The translations under genes and the position numbers were made by a program. 32,221 nt of DNA. It comes from Candidatus Sulfotelmatobacter kueseliae. Lineage in GTDB: Bacteria > Acidobacteriota > Terriglobia > Terriglobales > Acidobacteriaceae. Below are positions 1 to 7,357 of the stretch, one piece after another; within the stretch, counting starts at the first letter, position 1, and each line of letters opens with the position of its first letter. The notes under the pieces were generated by a model. It ran no database searches. It saw only the letters and a list, made by a program, of their open reading frames with translations, and was not told the DNA's origin. The stretch covers positions 1-32,221 of the forward strand of contig OMOD01000068.1 of assembly GCA_900290255.1 (NCBI GenBank). Direction: 5' to 3'.

Positions 1-17
1 TGAAACTCAAACCGTAG

Positions 18-227
18 CTTGGCCTGGCGGCCAAGCTGGTCTCAGAGGTTCTGACGACGAACAATGAACTGAACCAGCCAGGCTGGAAGTTCGAGCCCAA
101 TGGCGGTGTGCTGCGAATCCGACGGAGCGGGGCGAAGACGGTTCGCATTACGGAGTCCGTCTCCCACGACGAAGTCCCGCACGTTCAGGTACAAGATCGC
201 CTCCCGCAAGTTGGTCGAGGTCAATAG
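18..227 (+). pseudogene. Possible C-terminal fragment of an unknown protein
   Basis: This frame is open from the base after an in-frame TAG (15-17) to a TAG at 225-227. It encodes about 69 residues with a protein-like composition, including stretches such as NQPGWKFEPNGGVLRIRR and SGAKTVRITESVSHDE. It has no ATG, GTG or TTG start, so it looks like the tail of a decayed or frameshifted gene. An antisense frame (42-224, TTG start) is also open; its residues look less natural, and I regard it as a shadow. I do not recognise a family. Confidence 0.3.
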
Positions 228-605
228 TGAGGAAAGCCAAGACCTGGCTGTTCTTTGACGTGGGCTACACTATCTAGTTTCGACATGGTGCGCTTGTCAA
301 GAAAAAATCCGGCTCCACGCTGTTCTCCTCCATTTATCATCTAAGGTTTAGATGTAAAAAGAGGTCGAAGTCAAGGTACCTTTGTGTCACCGGCGAGCTA
401 GCAATTAATGCTTCTATACTCAATACGTTAGAAACATTCTTATGGGCCTAGAGGGTGCCATCGGCTCATTCACGCCTCTCCTGGGGGGCTTCATCTCAAG
501 CTCCGTAACCGCGCTCGTCTCACTTCCCGCCAAACGGCTGCGTGGGCGGCGGTGTCCGTCGTCTGAAGCATTCCGACAATTTCCTTAAGCCTTGCGGGCC
601 GGATT
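228..605. other. Intergenic stretch with no recognisable gene
   Basis: About 380 bases are locally AT-richer than their surroundings. I find no credible open frame, no tRNA-like fold and no clear promoter. A TTGACG at 255-260 is followed too closely by TATCTA (271-276) to form a standard promoter. The stretch lies downstream of the stop codon of the minus-strand gene that ends at 606. Confidence 0.4.
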
Positions 606-830
606 TCATGGATATCGCTTTTGGGCTTTGCAGCGAAGGTCTTTCAGCTCATCAAAACACGGAGCGCATCGTCGAACGTGATCGAGCAGGTGGGAGAGTT
701 GAGCGTCCGCGGGCTGTTGCGCGAGTTTCAGCAGGACTTGGCGCCCTGGACAGTCGATGTGCTGAGGATTGGGAAAGTCTTCATGCCCGACCCTGTCAAA
801 GGCGTCGAGCAGTTCTTTTTCGAGGTCCAT
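606..830 (-). CDS. Small soluble zinc-finger (anti-sigma-like) protein
   Basis: This 74-residue protein starts at ATG 830-828. It carries the zinc-binding anti-sigma signature H-x3-C-x2-C (H51, C55, C58), preceded by a further Cys at position 27 (HIDCPGRQ). In ZAS/zf-HC2 proteins this cluster folds a small helical domain that can hold an ECF sigma factor. Most family members continue into a membrane helix, but this one ends about 16 residues after the cluster and has no hydrophobic segment, so it would be cytoplasmic. The open frame extends much further upstream (to 1820), but that part is antisense to the gene at 1125-1868 and is compositionally poor, so I start at MDLEKELL. The sigma-like gene at 2601-3152 is a possible partner. 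That pairing is inferred. Confidence 0.6.
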   Translation of the reverse strand: MDLEKELLDAFDRVGHEDFPNPQHIDCPGRQVLLKLAQQPADAQLSHLLDHVRRCAPCFDELKDLRCKAQKRYP

Positions 831-1124
831 GCTGCCGCCCCAGCTGAACGCGGAGTCCAAGCCCGACTGCCGTGTTGCCCCCAGCAGAATCCCACGATCC
901 GTGATCGGTGTCGATGAAAATCTTTGTGCGCATTCACCTCTCGACGCAGCCGTGGGATATTGTGTGTGATGTGAGACGCTCCCCAATAGCGTGTCCCGCC
1001 GTGTCTCGCTCGCTCGGCGCATGCCATTGAAAATTTCAGTCCAGAGGTGAGACACATTCCTATTTCGCCGCCATGTATAGATAGGAGGGGATGTGGGGTT
1101 CGGCTTCCACAGTCCTGCCATGAC
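831..1124. other. Divergent intergenic region
   Basis: This region separates the divergent genes at 606-830 (-) and 1125-1868 (+). The only notable element is a strong Shine-Dalgarno run, AGGAGGGG (1083-1090), in front of a ten-codon mini-ORF (1091-1123). I did not find a convincing -35/-10 pair. Confidence 0.35.
1091..1123 (+). other. Ten-codon leader ORF with strong SD, possible translational coupling
   Basis: AGGAGGGG (1083-1090) directly precedes an ATG at 1091. The mini-ORF reads MWGSASTVLP and stops at TGA 1121-1123, one base before the ATG (1125) of the DNA-binding protein gene. That gene has no good SD of its own, so ribosomes finishing the leader could re-initiate there. The SD-to-ATG spacing is unusually short, which weakens the idea. 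Confidence 0.25.
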
Positions 1125-1868
1125 ATGGGGGAACTGAATCAACAGTCCAGTCGTCGTACCTTCCGCTGGCCTGGGGCGGCGCGAGAGCTGGTAAGGGCAT
1201 ATCTGAAATCCGCACCGTGTGAAGCGTCGGGGGAGGGTGGCCTCGATGCACAAATGAGGTTGAAAGCGCTGATCACAAGGATTGCCGCAGTGTCGGGAAA
1301 TCCGCGGGGCGCCTGTTGGCGATTCGCGCGCCAATCGGGTGTGACTTCTAAGCGGCGCTACCGGCAGTGGACAAAGGGCGAGCAACAGAAGCTGCTCGAC
1401 TTGATCGCATCGCATCCCCTCGAGGAAGTCACCGTGCTGCTCCGCCGCTCTCCAACCTCCGTTCGCTCCATGCTGCACCGGCTCGGAGCCAGTGCACGCA
1501 TGGGGCAGGATTGGTTCACGAAACATATCTTGGCGGCTGCGTTGCACGTTCGGCCTGAAGAGGTGCAGAAGTGGATCGACCGCGGGCTGCTGAAGTGCCG
1601 AACTGTGAACGCAAGCGGACTTAAGAGACAGATTATTGACGCGGAAGACTTTTGCGATTTCTGCAAGCGACACCGAGGAGAGATCGTGGGACACAGGTTG
1701 AATGCTGACCGGCTGAGTTTTGTCCAGACATTTGTTTTTCCGCCCAGCCACATGGAGCTGTTGCCGGTCCGGGAAGCGAAGAGGGAACAGGCGGCGTACG
1801 ACGAGCAGATGAAGAAACAAGCAGGTTGGGAAGCGGATGCGGAGGACGAACTATCCGCTACCGCTTAA
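1125..1868 (+). CDS. SANT/Myb-like and helix-turn-helix DNA-binding protein
   Basis: This is a protein of about 247 residues. The central part, RRYRQWTKGEQQKLLDLI followed by LRRSPTSVRSMLHRLGA, has the tryptophan and three-helix pattern of a SANT/Myb-type or homeodomain-like DNA-binding fold. A second helical segment (WFTKHILAAALHVRPEEV then KWIDRGLL) resembles a MerR/excisionase-like winged helix and precedes a Cys/His-rich stretch (DFCDFCKRHRG). I recall this architecture as a recurrent family of unknown function in Acidobacteriota. A GTG at 1047 is in frame, but I prefer ATG 1125 because the basic helical sequence begins there and a leader ORF stops one base before it. It stands divergent from the zinc-finger gene and close to a sigma-like gene, which suggests a transcription-related role. 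The target is unknown. Confidence 0.75.
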   Translation: MGELNQQSSRRTFRWPGAARELVRAYLKSAPCEASGEGGLDAQMRLKALITRIAAVSGNPRGACWRFARQSGVTSKRRYRQWTKGEQQKLLDLIASHPLEEVTVLLRRSPTSVRSMLHRLGASARMGQDWFTKHILAAALHVRPEEVQKWIDRGLLKCRTVNASGLKRQIIDAEDFCDFCKRHRGEIVGHRLNADRLSFVQTFVFPPSHMELLPVREAKREQAAYDEQMKKQAGWEADAEDELSATA

Positions 1869-1900
1869 GAGCACTTCGGAGGTGTCTAGGACGAGGGGTG

Positions 1901-2152
1901 TCAGGCGGCGCCGCTGAAGATGGCATCTACGGGGATGCCCCACTTCTTAAGGAGCCATTCGGGGACGTAGATTCGGTTCCGGTTTTGCTGGCACCAGATG
2001 TGGAGTTCACGCGACGAAGCATACATCTCTGCCGTGAGTTTCAGTCGCATGACTTGCAGCTCGAATTCAGTGGCCAACGCGGGAGCACATGGAATGGGTC
2101 GCCCCCAATTGGGGTTGCCGCGTTTGCGCGTGTGGACAACGGGTGTCGCCAT
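1901..2152 (-). CDS. Small conserved hypothetical protein (RGNPNWGRP family)
   Basis: This is an 83-residue basic protein. It begins MATPVVHTRKRGNPNWGRPI and ends with LLKKWGIPVDAIFSGAA. The middle is rich in charged and aromatic residues (YASSRELHIWCQQNRNR). I recall near-identical short proteins as common in Acidobacteriota accessory DNA, but no function is known to me. There is no signal peptide, membrane segment or metal cluster. The gene converges on 1125-1868, with only 32 bases between the stop codons, and diverges from 2236-2520. The overlapping plus-strand frames (1826-2239 and 1998-2465) have unnatural composition and look like shadows. Confidence 0.65.
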   Translation of the reverse strand: MATPVVHTRKRGNPNWGRPIPCAPALATEFELQVMRLKLTAEMYASSRELHIWCQQNRNRIYVPEWLLKKWGIPVDAIFSGAA

Positions 2153-2235
2153 AGGTCCCGATCATACTCGGCCCGGGGGAATCCGCAGGAAAATCTTCGC
2201 ACGGGAGAGCGTGGTTTGCGGAACCCGGAGGTACG

Positions 2236-2520
2236 GTGATACTTTCGGGGGATATGGCGGTTTCCGTGGAGATGCACCATACGGGAGATCCTGGCCTACA
2301 GGCAGAGGTTCGAGCGATCATCGAACATATCTTGGCCGATCGGCCCGGGGACTGGCTCGTGTCGATTGTCGGTTCTCAAGCGAACGATCGCTGGGAGATG
2401 AAGATTGCCGGGCCGAACGCCTTCGAGCGCTCCTACACGTTGGAGGGTTCTGCCGGAGAGCATGAGTCGCATGTCATCGGGAAACTGGTTGCAAGGATGG
2501 TGCCGCGGAGGAACTTGTAA
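2236..2520 (+). CDS. Small hypothetical protein
   Basis: This is a 94-residue protein. GTG 2236 has GGAGG at 2227-2231, four bases upstream. An ATG at 2254 (MAVSVEMHH) is an alternative start, preceded by a G-run. The sequence looks like a compact alpha/beta domain (VRAIIEHILADRPGDWLVSI, then SQANDRWEMKIAGPNAFE), with no catalytic or metal-binding motif that I can see and no export signal. It is flanked by the RGNPNWGRP-type gene and the sigma-like gene, both on the opposite strand. I do not recognise the family. The coding call rests on the start context and natural composition. Confidence 0.6.
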   Translation: MILSGDMAVSVEMHHTGDPGLQAEVRAIIEHILADRPGDWLVSIVGSQANDRWEMKIAGPNAFERSYTLEGSAGEHESHVIGKLVARMVPRRNL

Positions 2521-2600
2521 CCGTGTCCCGCTGCCACGCGCCGCCACTTCTACCGTTCGGAATTGCAACAGACAGGAGGATAGCGGCGTCTTTTCGCCGG

Positions 2601-3152
2601 TCACGGCGAACGGGTTTCGCAGCGGATTCTCTCGATCTCCCGCCAGAAGCTGTTCCGAACCGCCGCGACCGAGACTCCGAACAGGTGAGCAATCTCCTTC
2701 CACTCGTACTCAGCCGCCCTCAGCGTCAGAACGGCGGCATTTCTCTCGCTGAGTTGTCGAACAATCCTTTCGAAATCCAGGCGGGCATCAACGTGGCGGA
2801 CCCAAGCATTGTCTGCCACGTGGTTTGAGAGCTCACCGGACCCTCCCACCAATTCGAGGCGACTCGACTTGGCCGCATAGCGGCGAAGGGCCCGGCAGAA
2901 GGCTACCAAGAGAAGTCCGTGTTTCCGGGTGGACAGCGGCGCCCCGATCCGATCCAGATAACGGGAAACCTGCGCAACCGTGTTCTCCATTAGTTCGGCA
3001 GCTGGACCGCGATCAGCGAGGAGAACATGTGTCCGCCTACAGGCTTGTTCCCAAATCTCATGGCCAGCTAATCGCACGTCGGGCCGAATCGGCCTTCCCG
3101 CGCGATCCACGTCCCGGTCCCACCAAGCAAGTATTCCCCCTGCACGCGCCAT
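2601..3152 (-). CDS. RNA polymerase sigma-70-like protein (region 4 helix-turn-helix)
   Basis: This is a protein of about 183 residues. The C-terminal 60 residues contain an ECF sigma region-4 helix-turn-helix: LSERNAAVLTLRAAEYEWKE, then IAHLFGVSVAAVRNSFWREI. The N-terminal 110 residues are helical, but I cannot identify a clean region 2, so it may be a divergent ECF sigma factor or a sigma-like regulator. ATG 3152 is chosen because a GAAGGG lies 11 bases upstream. An in-frame GTG at 3164 would add four residues but has the SD directly against it. The small zinc-finger protein at 606-830 is a candidate anti-sigma partner, although it is not adjacent. The overlapping plus-strand frames are shadows. 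Confidence 0.7.
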   Translation of the reverse strand: MARAGGILAWWDRDVDRAGRPIRPDVRLAGHEIWEQACRRTHVLLADRGPAAELMENTVAQVSRYLDRIGAPLSTRKHGLLLVAFCRALRRYAAKSSRLELVGGSGELSNHVADNAWVRHVDARLDFERIVRQLSERNAAVLTLRAAEYEWKEIAHLFGVSVAAVRNSFWREIERIRCETRSP

Positions 3153-3257
3153 ACTGCACCGCACCCTTCGAGTAAAGACTAAAGATCGAAGTTGGGAATC
3201 CCATCCGGGCCAGGCGGAGGTGTTGAACTCATGAGATGAGCAAGGTGGGGAAGGTCC

Positions 3258-3452
3258 TCACGCGCCAGAGGCATTTGTCCAGGTCGCCGATCGTGCGCCC
3301 CTGCAAAGGGGGGCGGACCCGAAGTAGGACACTGTGAAAAAGACGGAGTCGTGATGGTCGGAAAACCGGACAAAATGGCTGCCCGGAGCGCCAGCCAGTT
3401 GCACTCTCGCGCCATTACGAGTCTCCGGGACCACTTCGAGCTTAGGCGGCAA
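3258..3452 (-). CDS. Possible small hypothetical protein or gene remnant
   Basis: This frame is open from a stop at 3489-3491 down to 3258 and has a TTG at 3450-3452. The residues PPKLEVVPETRNGARVQLAG and SHFVRFSDHHDSVFFTVSYF look like a natural beta-rich protein. The last 20 residues do not, which suggests a C-terminal frameshift or decay. There is no SD. It lies on the same strand as, and about 100 bases before, the sigma-like gene. A second minus-strand frame (3179-3637) overlaps it, is richer in Arg and Pro, and is less convincing. Confidence 0.25.
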   Translation of the reverse strand: MPPKLEVVPETRNGARVQLAGAPGSHFVRFSDHHDSVFFTVSYFGSAPLCRGARSATWTNASGA

Positions 3453-3824
3453 TTCGCGCGACCGTGGCAGAGCACACTCGCCCCAGGATTACGGTCACGG
3501 CGCAAGTGCTGTTTCGTGGTCGGCCAAGTCCTGTCTTTGTAAAGGGCTGCGGACGACGTGCGCTCCAGTGCCTGACCTCTTCTCGGTTGGGCTGGTTGAA
3601 CTACTGGCTTTTGACCTACCCCACTTCTGTTGTGCACAGCGGCTTCTCGCGGAAAGGATGATCACTATCGTGGCGTATTTCCGCGCAGAAGTGGTGCATT
3701 TTATTTTTGGTGGTCGGAATTCTGGACAGAGTGAACTAGAAACAGAGGGCAGATAGCCTTCAAATGCTCGCCGGCCCCCCGACCAGGCTATCTGCGCAAC
3801 TCGAATATATGGCTTCCGCGGCCT
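3453..3824. other. Intergenic stretch, no gene recognised
   Basis: Short open frames exist on both strands (for example 3464-3661 + and 3568-3756 +), but none has an SD or a natural composition. The only structured element is the 11-bp inverted repeat at 3749-3795. Confidence 0.4.
3749..3795. repeat. Perfect 11-bp inverted repeat
   Basis: GCAGATAGCCT (3749-3759) and AGGCTATCTGC (3785-3795) are perfect inverted copies flanking a 25-base GC-rich spacer. The element starts about 30 bases beyond the stop codon of the PAS-GAF-PAS gene, so it could fold in that transcript and act as a 3'-end structure. It has no T-run. A protein-binding site or a mobile-element scar are alternatives. Confidence 0.5.
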
Positions 3825-5456
3825 TCAATTGCTCCGCCTGGGATCATGGGTTACCACGTCTTCGGAGACGGCAAGGATGCAGGTCTGTCCCTCGAATAGG
3901 ATCCGGTCGGCGGAATACGCCGTAAGCTTGATTTCGCCGGATTTTGTCCGAAGCCGGGTGATTACGTTCCGAATCGGACCTCCCCGCCGGAGCTGGGTCA
4001 TCAATAATCTTCGGTCGGCAGGATCGTCCCAAATCCTTAGCTCGGACACGGTATGTCCAAGGATTTCCTGGCGCGAGTAACCGTATCGGTCCTCAAAGGC
4101 GGCATTGACTTCCAGGAAGCGGCCTTCCTCCAGCGTCGTAATCGAAAAGGCAATCGGACTCGAATGAAATATCTTCTGAAATTTCTCCTCTGAGACCCGG
4201 CGGCCGGCTTCCGACTGGTCGAGCGCCTGCTCGGCTTTTTGGAGGTCGGCTAATCGCTTTTCCAGCTCCGAACCGTAGATCTCGGCGGTGGAATAAAGAC
4301 GGGCGTTTTGAATGGCGACTGCCGCAGGAATGGCAAGCAGCTCGGCGCGCCGGAGGTGGTCCTCGGTGAAGTGGTTCGGTTCGACATGTCCCAGGGAGAG
4401 AAATCCCAGGAACTCCTCGGAGGCGACGAGGGGAACGCTCAGCCAGGAACGGAACTGCTTGTGTCCCTTGAAGGTTTGCCATCCTTCTTGCTGCCTGGTG
4501 TCGGGGATCAGGGTGCGCTTCCGCTCGGACCAGATACGCTGAAAGAACGGAGACTCATCGGCAACGAATGTCAGAGGCGTGCGGGGAGACTTTTTCGTGA
4601 GTTCGGGGAACGATTTTTCACCCAGGGCCAACCAATGTGGACCGCCTTCTGGAACCAGCACACGGGCGCAGGTGTAGGGAACCAACTCGGCCAGAGAGCG
4701 AAGCAATGCGTCCAGAACGCAATCCATGTGAAGGTCTTCGGTAAGTGCAAGAGTGGCCTTGCGCAGGGCCTCCGCTTCCGCCCATGCCGAGTTCGCCTTG
4801 GCGAGATTGGCCGCAACCTGGTCTTCCGCCTTCTTGAGCGCGGTGATATCGAGCGCGGTTCCCCCCAGTCGGGTGATTTTGCCATTGGTGTCTCTTCGTG
4901 GAAAACCGCGCATCCAAACCCAGCGGATCTCACCGTCCGGCTTCACAATGCGAAACCTTTCGTCAAAGCTCCCGGCCCGGGCTGCTTCATCAAGCTTAGC
5001 GAGCACATGAGCTCGATCGTCGGCGTGGATGACCTCTTGGTAGGAGGAAGGGTTCTCAAGCAGGGACTGGCAGGAGCGGCCGGTGATGGTTTCGTATGCC
5101 GGATTGACGAAGGTGGCTTTCTTTGTCTCGGCCTCGATCACCCAGAAGATTTCCTGGATGTTGTCGGCCATCTGGTGAAATTCCTGCTCCCGGTCTTCAA
5201 AGACAGTCCTTGCCTGGCGTTCGGTCCTGTGTATCTGGCGGAAAACGTCGGCCAACAGGAGGGCAAAAACAAGCATGGCGCTGATCAATGCAATCAGCAG
5301 CGCCAGGGCTACTCGCGGCGACTGAAGGTTGGCAACCAGGACTGCGATCACCAGAACGGCCGAGGCTACAACGAGACTGATGGAGGCAATCTTCCACTCT
5401 CGTCTCTGGGCCCTCGCGCGACCCGGTTCAGAGCGGGGATGGTCGGATTGATCCAC
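3825..5456 (-). CDS. Membrane PAS-GAF-PAS sensor without output domain
   Basis: This is a 543-residue protein. Two hydrophobic helices (about 22-44 and 48-70) form a short membrane hairpin. They are followed by a linker, a PAS/PAC domain (about 90-205; FWVIEAE, then IRWVWMRGFPRRD), a coiled coil, a GAF domain (about 240-395; SWLSVPLVASEEFLGFLSLG), another coiled coil and a second PAS domain (about 426-530; FHSSPIAFSITTLEEGRFLE). Such proteins normally continue into a histidine kinase, GGDEF or similar domain. This one ends a few residues after the second PAS core (SEDVVTHDPRRSN), and no continuation is visible in the DNA beyond the stop. It may be a truncated sensor kinase or a stand-alone sensory protein. 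The start is GTG 5456 with no clear SD. The substrate or ligand is unknown. Confidence 0.8.
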   Translation of the reverse strand: MDQSDHPRSEPGRARAQRREWKIASISLVVASAVLVIAVLVANLQSPRVALALLIALISAMLVFALLLADVFRQIHRTERQARTVFEDREQEFHQMADNIQEIFWVIEAETKKATFVNPAYETITGRSCQSLLENPSSYQEVIHADDRAHVLAKLDEAARAGSFDERFRIVKPDGEIRWVWMRGFPRRDTNGKITRLGGTALDITALKKAEDQVAANLAKANSAWAEAEALRKATLALTEDLHMDCVLDALLRSLAELVPYTCARVLVPEGGPHWLALGEKSFPELTKKSPRTPLTFVADESPFFQRIWSERKRTLIPDTRQQEGWQTFKGHKQFRSWLSVPLVASEEFLGFLSLGHVEPNHFTEDHLRRAELLAIPAAVAIQNARLYSTAEIYGSELEKRLADLQKAEQALDQSEAGRRVSEEKFQKIFHSSPIAFSITTLEEGRFLEVNAAFEDRYGYSRQEILGHTVSELRIWDDPADRRLLMTQLRRGGPIRNVITRLRTKSGEIKLTAYSADRILFEGQTCILAVSEDVVTHDPRRSN

Positions 5457-5664
5457 GGGAAGTGCCCCACGTATTTGCCGTATTCTATGCCCGTTACAGT
5501 CACAAATCGATTCAGAATCGCCATGCGGACGGTTCCCCCTTTATGCAGGCTAGAGACGTTCGCGAGCCCCGCAAGGATTGCTTTTGGCCAGATGGCAAAT
5601 GGTCACATCCGCGCTTTGACCGTGCTTTGGGTGTGGCGCCCTTAGAGGTTACGCAGAACGGAGA

Positions 5665-6897
5665 TCAAGTGGAGCGCAGCGAAAGGGCTCGACCTTTCTC
5701 CCATTCCTGCAACATTCGGTCTCCGACTTCCGCGAAGTCTGGATGTTCTTTGATGTAGGAGCGTACTTCAGTGGTGGTCTGTGACATTGCCTCATCGATG
5801 CGCTCCAAAATCTGTCGGACTTTGGCCGGTGCCCCTCCCATGCGTGTTTCACCGAGCCTGCGCAGTTCCTTGGCATTCGGCCATTTTGTAGTGCCCTTGA
5901 GCGTGAGAGCCATGCTGTCCTTGGGCAGGTACACGGCGGTTGTCACGAGGTCGTAAATGGGAGCAAGGCGTGCTTCACCGAGAACATCGTCGTAGACGAT
6001 TCCAAAGTTCTTCAAGTGCGCGTCACCGTTGCGAAGGGCACAATTGAGTGCAATCAAGGTGTAGAGCTTTTCGAGATCTTCGTTTACGTCGGGAGAATTC
6101 GCGAACTCCTGGAACCGCTTCATGATCGAAGTCTCGTAGCTGCCCCGATATTTTTCATCGGTCCTTCGGGCGTTAAGCACGCAGAAATCTTCAAAGCCGC
6201 GATAGGTGCCATCAGGCCGAAGATCGAAGCGATCGATGACCAGCGCCATGCCGTCCTCCGCAAGGCGATAGGGAGGCACTTCAAGGCCACAGTTCTGTGC
6301 GACCGTAAGACAGAAATGCTCGTTTGCGGCGAGCTGCGGATATTCGTTCGGTTCCCACAGCTTTACGATGTGCGTTGCGCCCCGGTAACTCTGAGAGAGG
6401 CGAGGCCTGGCGTCTTTGAGTGCGGCGGATGCCCGCTCGTCTCGGACGAGTATTTTTGGCTGCACGCCGCTGATGCCGGAAAACGACGCAAACTTGTCGA
6501 TGAGATAACGGAATAGATCTCCATCACGCCGACGCGCGAGGATTTCGTCCACAGACTGAAAAGGAACGTCCTCGTGCAGTTGCTCTCGGTCTCCCGTATA
6601 GCGAATGCGTCCCACCTGTGAGCGCCCGACAATAGAGAGGAGGTCAAAATCATCGAACGTGCCGGTGGCTTTTGCAAAAGCGAGGCGCAGGCGCTCGCGC
6701 AAGACGCCCTCCGGCAGGTTCATCTCGAATATTGGCAGCAGTCCAAAGGTGACATCCCAGGAGGGCAGGCGCACCGGCATAGTGACAGAAACGGCTCGTT
6801 GCGGGATTGCGCCGGGAAGATAGACAAATGTGCTGCCGCGCTCTCGATACCTGTCGAGCAGGCCTGACTCAGCCGCGTCGGTCCAGACCTTTAGCAT
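5665..6897 (-). CDS. hipA: HipA-type serine/threonine kinase toxin
   Basis: This is a 410-residue protein of the HipA family. HipA kinases phosphorylate a translation component (the glutamyl-tRNA synthetase in E. coli) and induce dormancy. The N-terminal beta domain (about 20-100) is followed by the kinase fold. Visible motifs are the glycine-rich SGVQPKILV loop, the catalytic NGDAHLKN motif within LNCALRNGDAHLKNFGIVYD, and the metal-binding aspartate of LAPIYDLVTT. All key positions look intact, so it should be active. The start codon ATG 6897 lies inside the antitoxin gene (29-bp overlap), which implies translational coupling in a hipBA operon controlled by the palindromes at 7148-7206. Confidence 0.93.
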   Translation of the reverse strand: MLKVWTDAAESGLLDRYRERGSTFVYLPGAIPQRAVSVTMPVRLPSWDVTFGLLPIFEMNLPEGVLRERLRLAFAKATGTFDDFDLLSIVGRSQVGRIRYTGDREQLHEDVPFQSVDEILARRRDGDLFRYLIDKFASFSGISGVQPKILVRDERASAALKDARPRLSQSYRGATHIVKLWEPNEYPQLAANEHFCLTVAQNCGLEVPPYRLAEDGMALVIDRFDLRPDGTYRGFEDFCVLNARRTDEKYRGSYETSIMKRFQEFANSPDVNEDLEKLYTLIALNCALRNGDAHLKNFGIVYDDVLGEARLAPIYDLVTTAVYLPKDSMALTLKGTTKWPNAKELRRLGETRMGGAPAKVRQILERIDEAMSQTTTEVRSYIKEHPDFAEVGDRMLQEWEKGRALSLRST

Positions 6898-7147
6898 TGC
6901 GATCCTCTTCTATGAGTTCATCGAGAGTCGGCCTGCCTGAGCCCGTTTCCTGGAGCTTTAGCTCCATGCCCAGTGCCGAGAGAATCTTGGTAATCTTGGA
7001 AAATCCCATCTCGCCGGTGCGCCCGTTCTCCAGCGCGTCGAGCGTAGCTCTGCTGAGAGAGGCCTTTTGCGCGAGCTCGGCCTGGCTGAGGGCAAGCTCC
7101 TTGCGTTTCGCCGCTATCCGGTCACCTATAGAAGATAGAGTCAGCAT
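6869..7147 (-). CDS. hipB: HipB-type XRE-family antitoxin/repressor
   Basis: This 92-residue protein has an XRE/lambda-Cro helix-turn-helix at about residues 8-60 (LALSQAELAQKASLSRATLD then ENGRTGEMGFSKITKIL). It has a short C-terminal tail (RPTLDELIEEDRNAKG) of the kind that contacts HipA. It should bind and neutralise HipA and repress its own operon by binding the two palindromes just upstream. ATG 7147 directly abuts the first palindrome and leaves no room for an ordinary leader. The predicted -10 box places transcription start on or next to this A, so the mRNA is probably leaderless. Confidence 0.92.
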   Translation of the reverse strand: MLTLSSIGDRIAAKRKELALSQAELAQKASLSRATLDALENGRTGEMGFSKITKILSALGMELKLQETGSGRPTLDELIEEDRNAKGLDRRG

Positions 7148-7167
7148 ATGCCTAATATATTAGGCAT
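7148..7167. promoter_or_regulatory. hipBA operator 1 (20-bp perfect palindrome)
   Basis: ATGCCTAATATATTAGGCAT is a perfect 20-bp palindrome immediately upstream of the hipB start codon. The same 18-bp core recurs 40 bp away (7189-7206). HipB-type repressors bind such palindromes, and this one also contains the predicted -10 box (TATATT on the minus strand, 7159-7154), so binding would block the polymerase. Confidence 0.85.
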
Positions 7168-7182
7168 TACCTTAATTTGCAA
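7154..7182 (-). promoter_or_regulatory. hipBA promoter, probable leaderless start
   Basis: On the minus strand TTGCAA (7182-7177) and TATATT (7159-7154) are separated by exactly 17 bp. Six bases separate the -10 from the ATG at 7147, so the expected +1 falls at or next to the A of the start codon. The -10 lies inside operator 1, and the -35 lies between the two operators. Confidence 0.65.
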
Positions 7183-7188
7183 GTGTTG

Positions 7189-7206
7189 TGCCTAATATAT
7201 TAGGCA
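7189..7206. promoter_or_regulatory. hipBA operator 2 (18-bp palindrome)
   Basis: TGCCTAATATATTAGGCA is a perfect palindrome identical to the core of operator 1. The centres are 40 bp apart, close to four helical turns, which places bound dimers on the same face and would suit cooperative binding or bridging by HipBA. Confidence 0.85.
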
Positions 7207-7357
7207 TGTCGAGCCATTGCCCAATGTCTGTTTTGCCGTCGGAGCATTGAAAAGCCCTCAGCCGAGGTTCAAGCGTCCAGCTAACCAATGGGTGGATGTC
7301 TGGCCGTGAAAGCGCGTAGTATGAACCCGGTCTGTTATCACTCTTTGAGGGGGATAC

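Noticed and set aside
63-75. ATGAAC followed at once by TGAAC
   Set aside because: The spacing is 6 bp, not 11, there is no -10 box or gene in the right place, and it lies in a probable gene fragment.
831-1820. Upstream part of the 404-codon minus-strand frame ending at 606
   Set aside because: It is antisense to the SANT-type gene, rich in Arg, Pro and Ser, and has no family features. Only the last 74 codons look like a protein.
4308-5645. 445-codon plus-strand frame
   Set aside because: It lies antisense to the PAS-GAF-PAS gene, has no recognisable domain, and is a shadow of a GC-rich gene.
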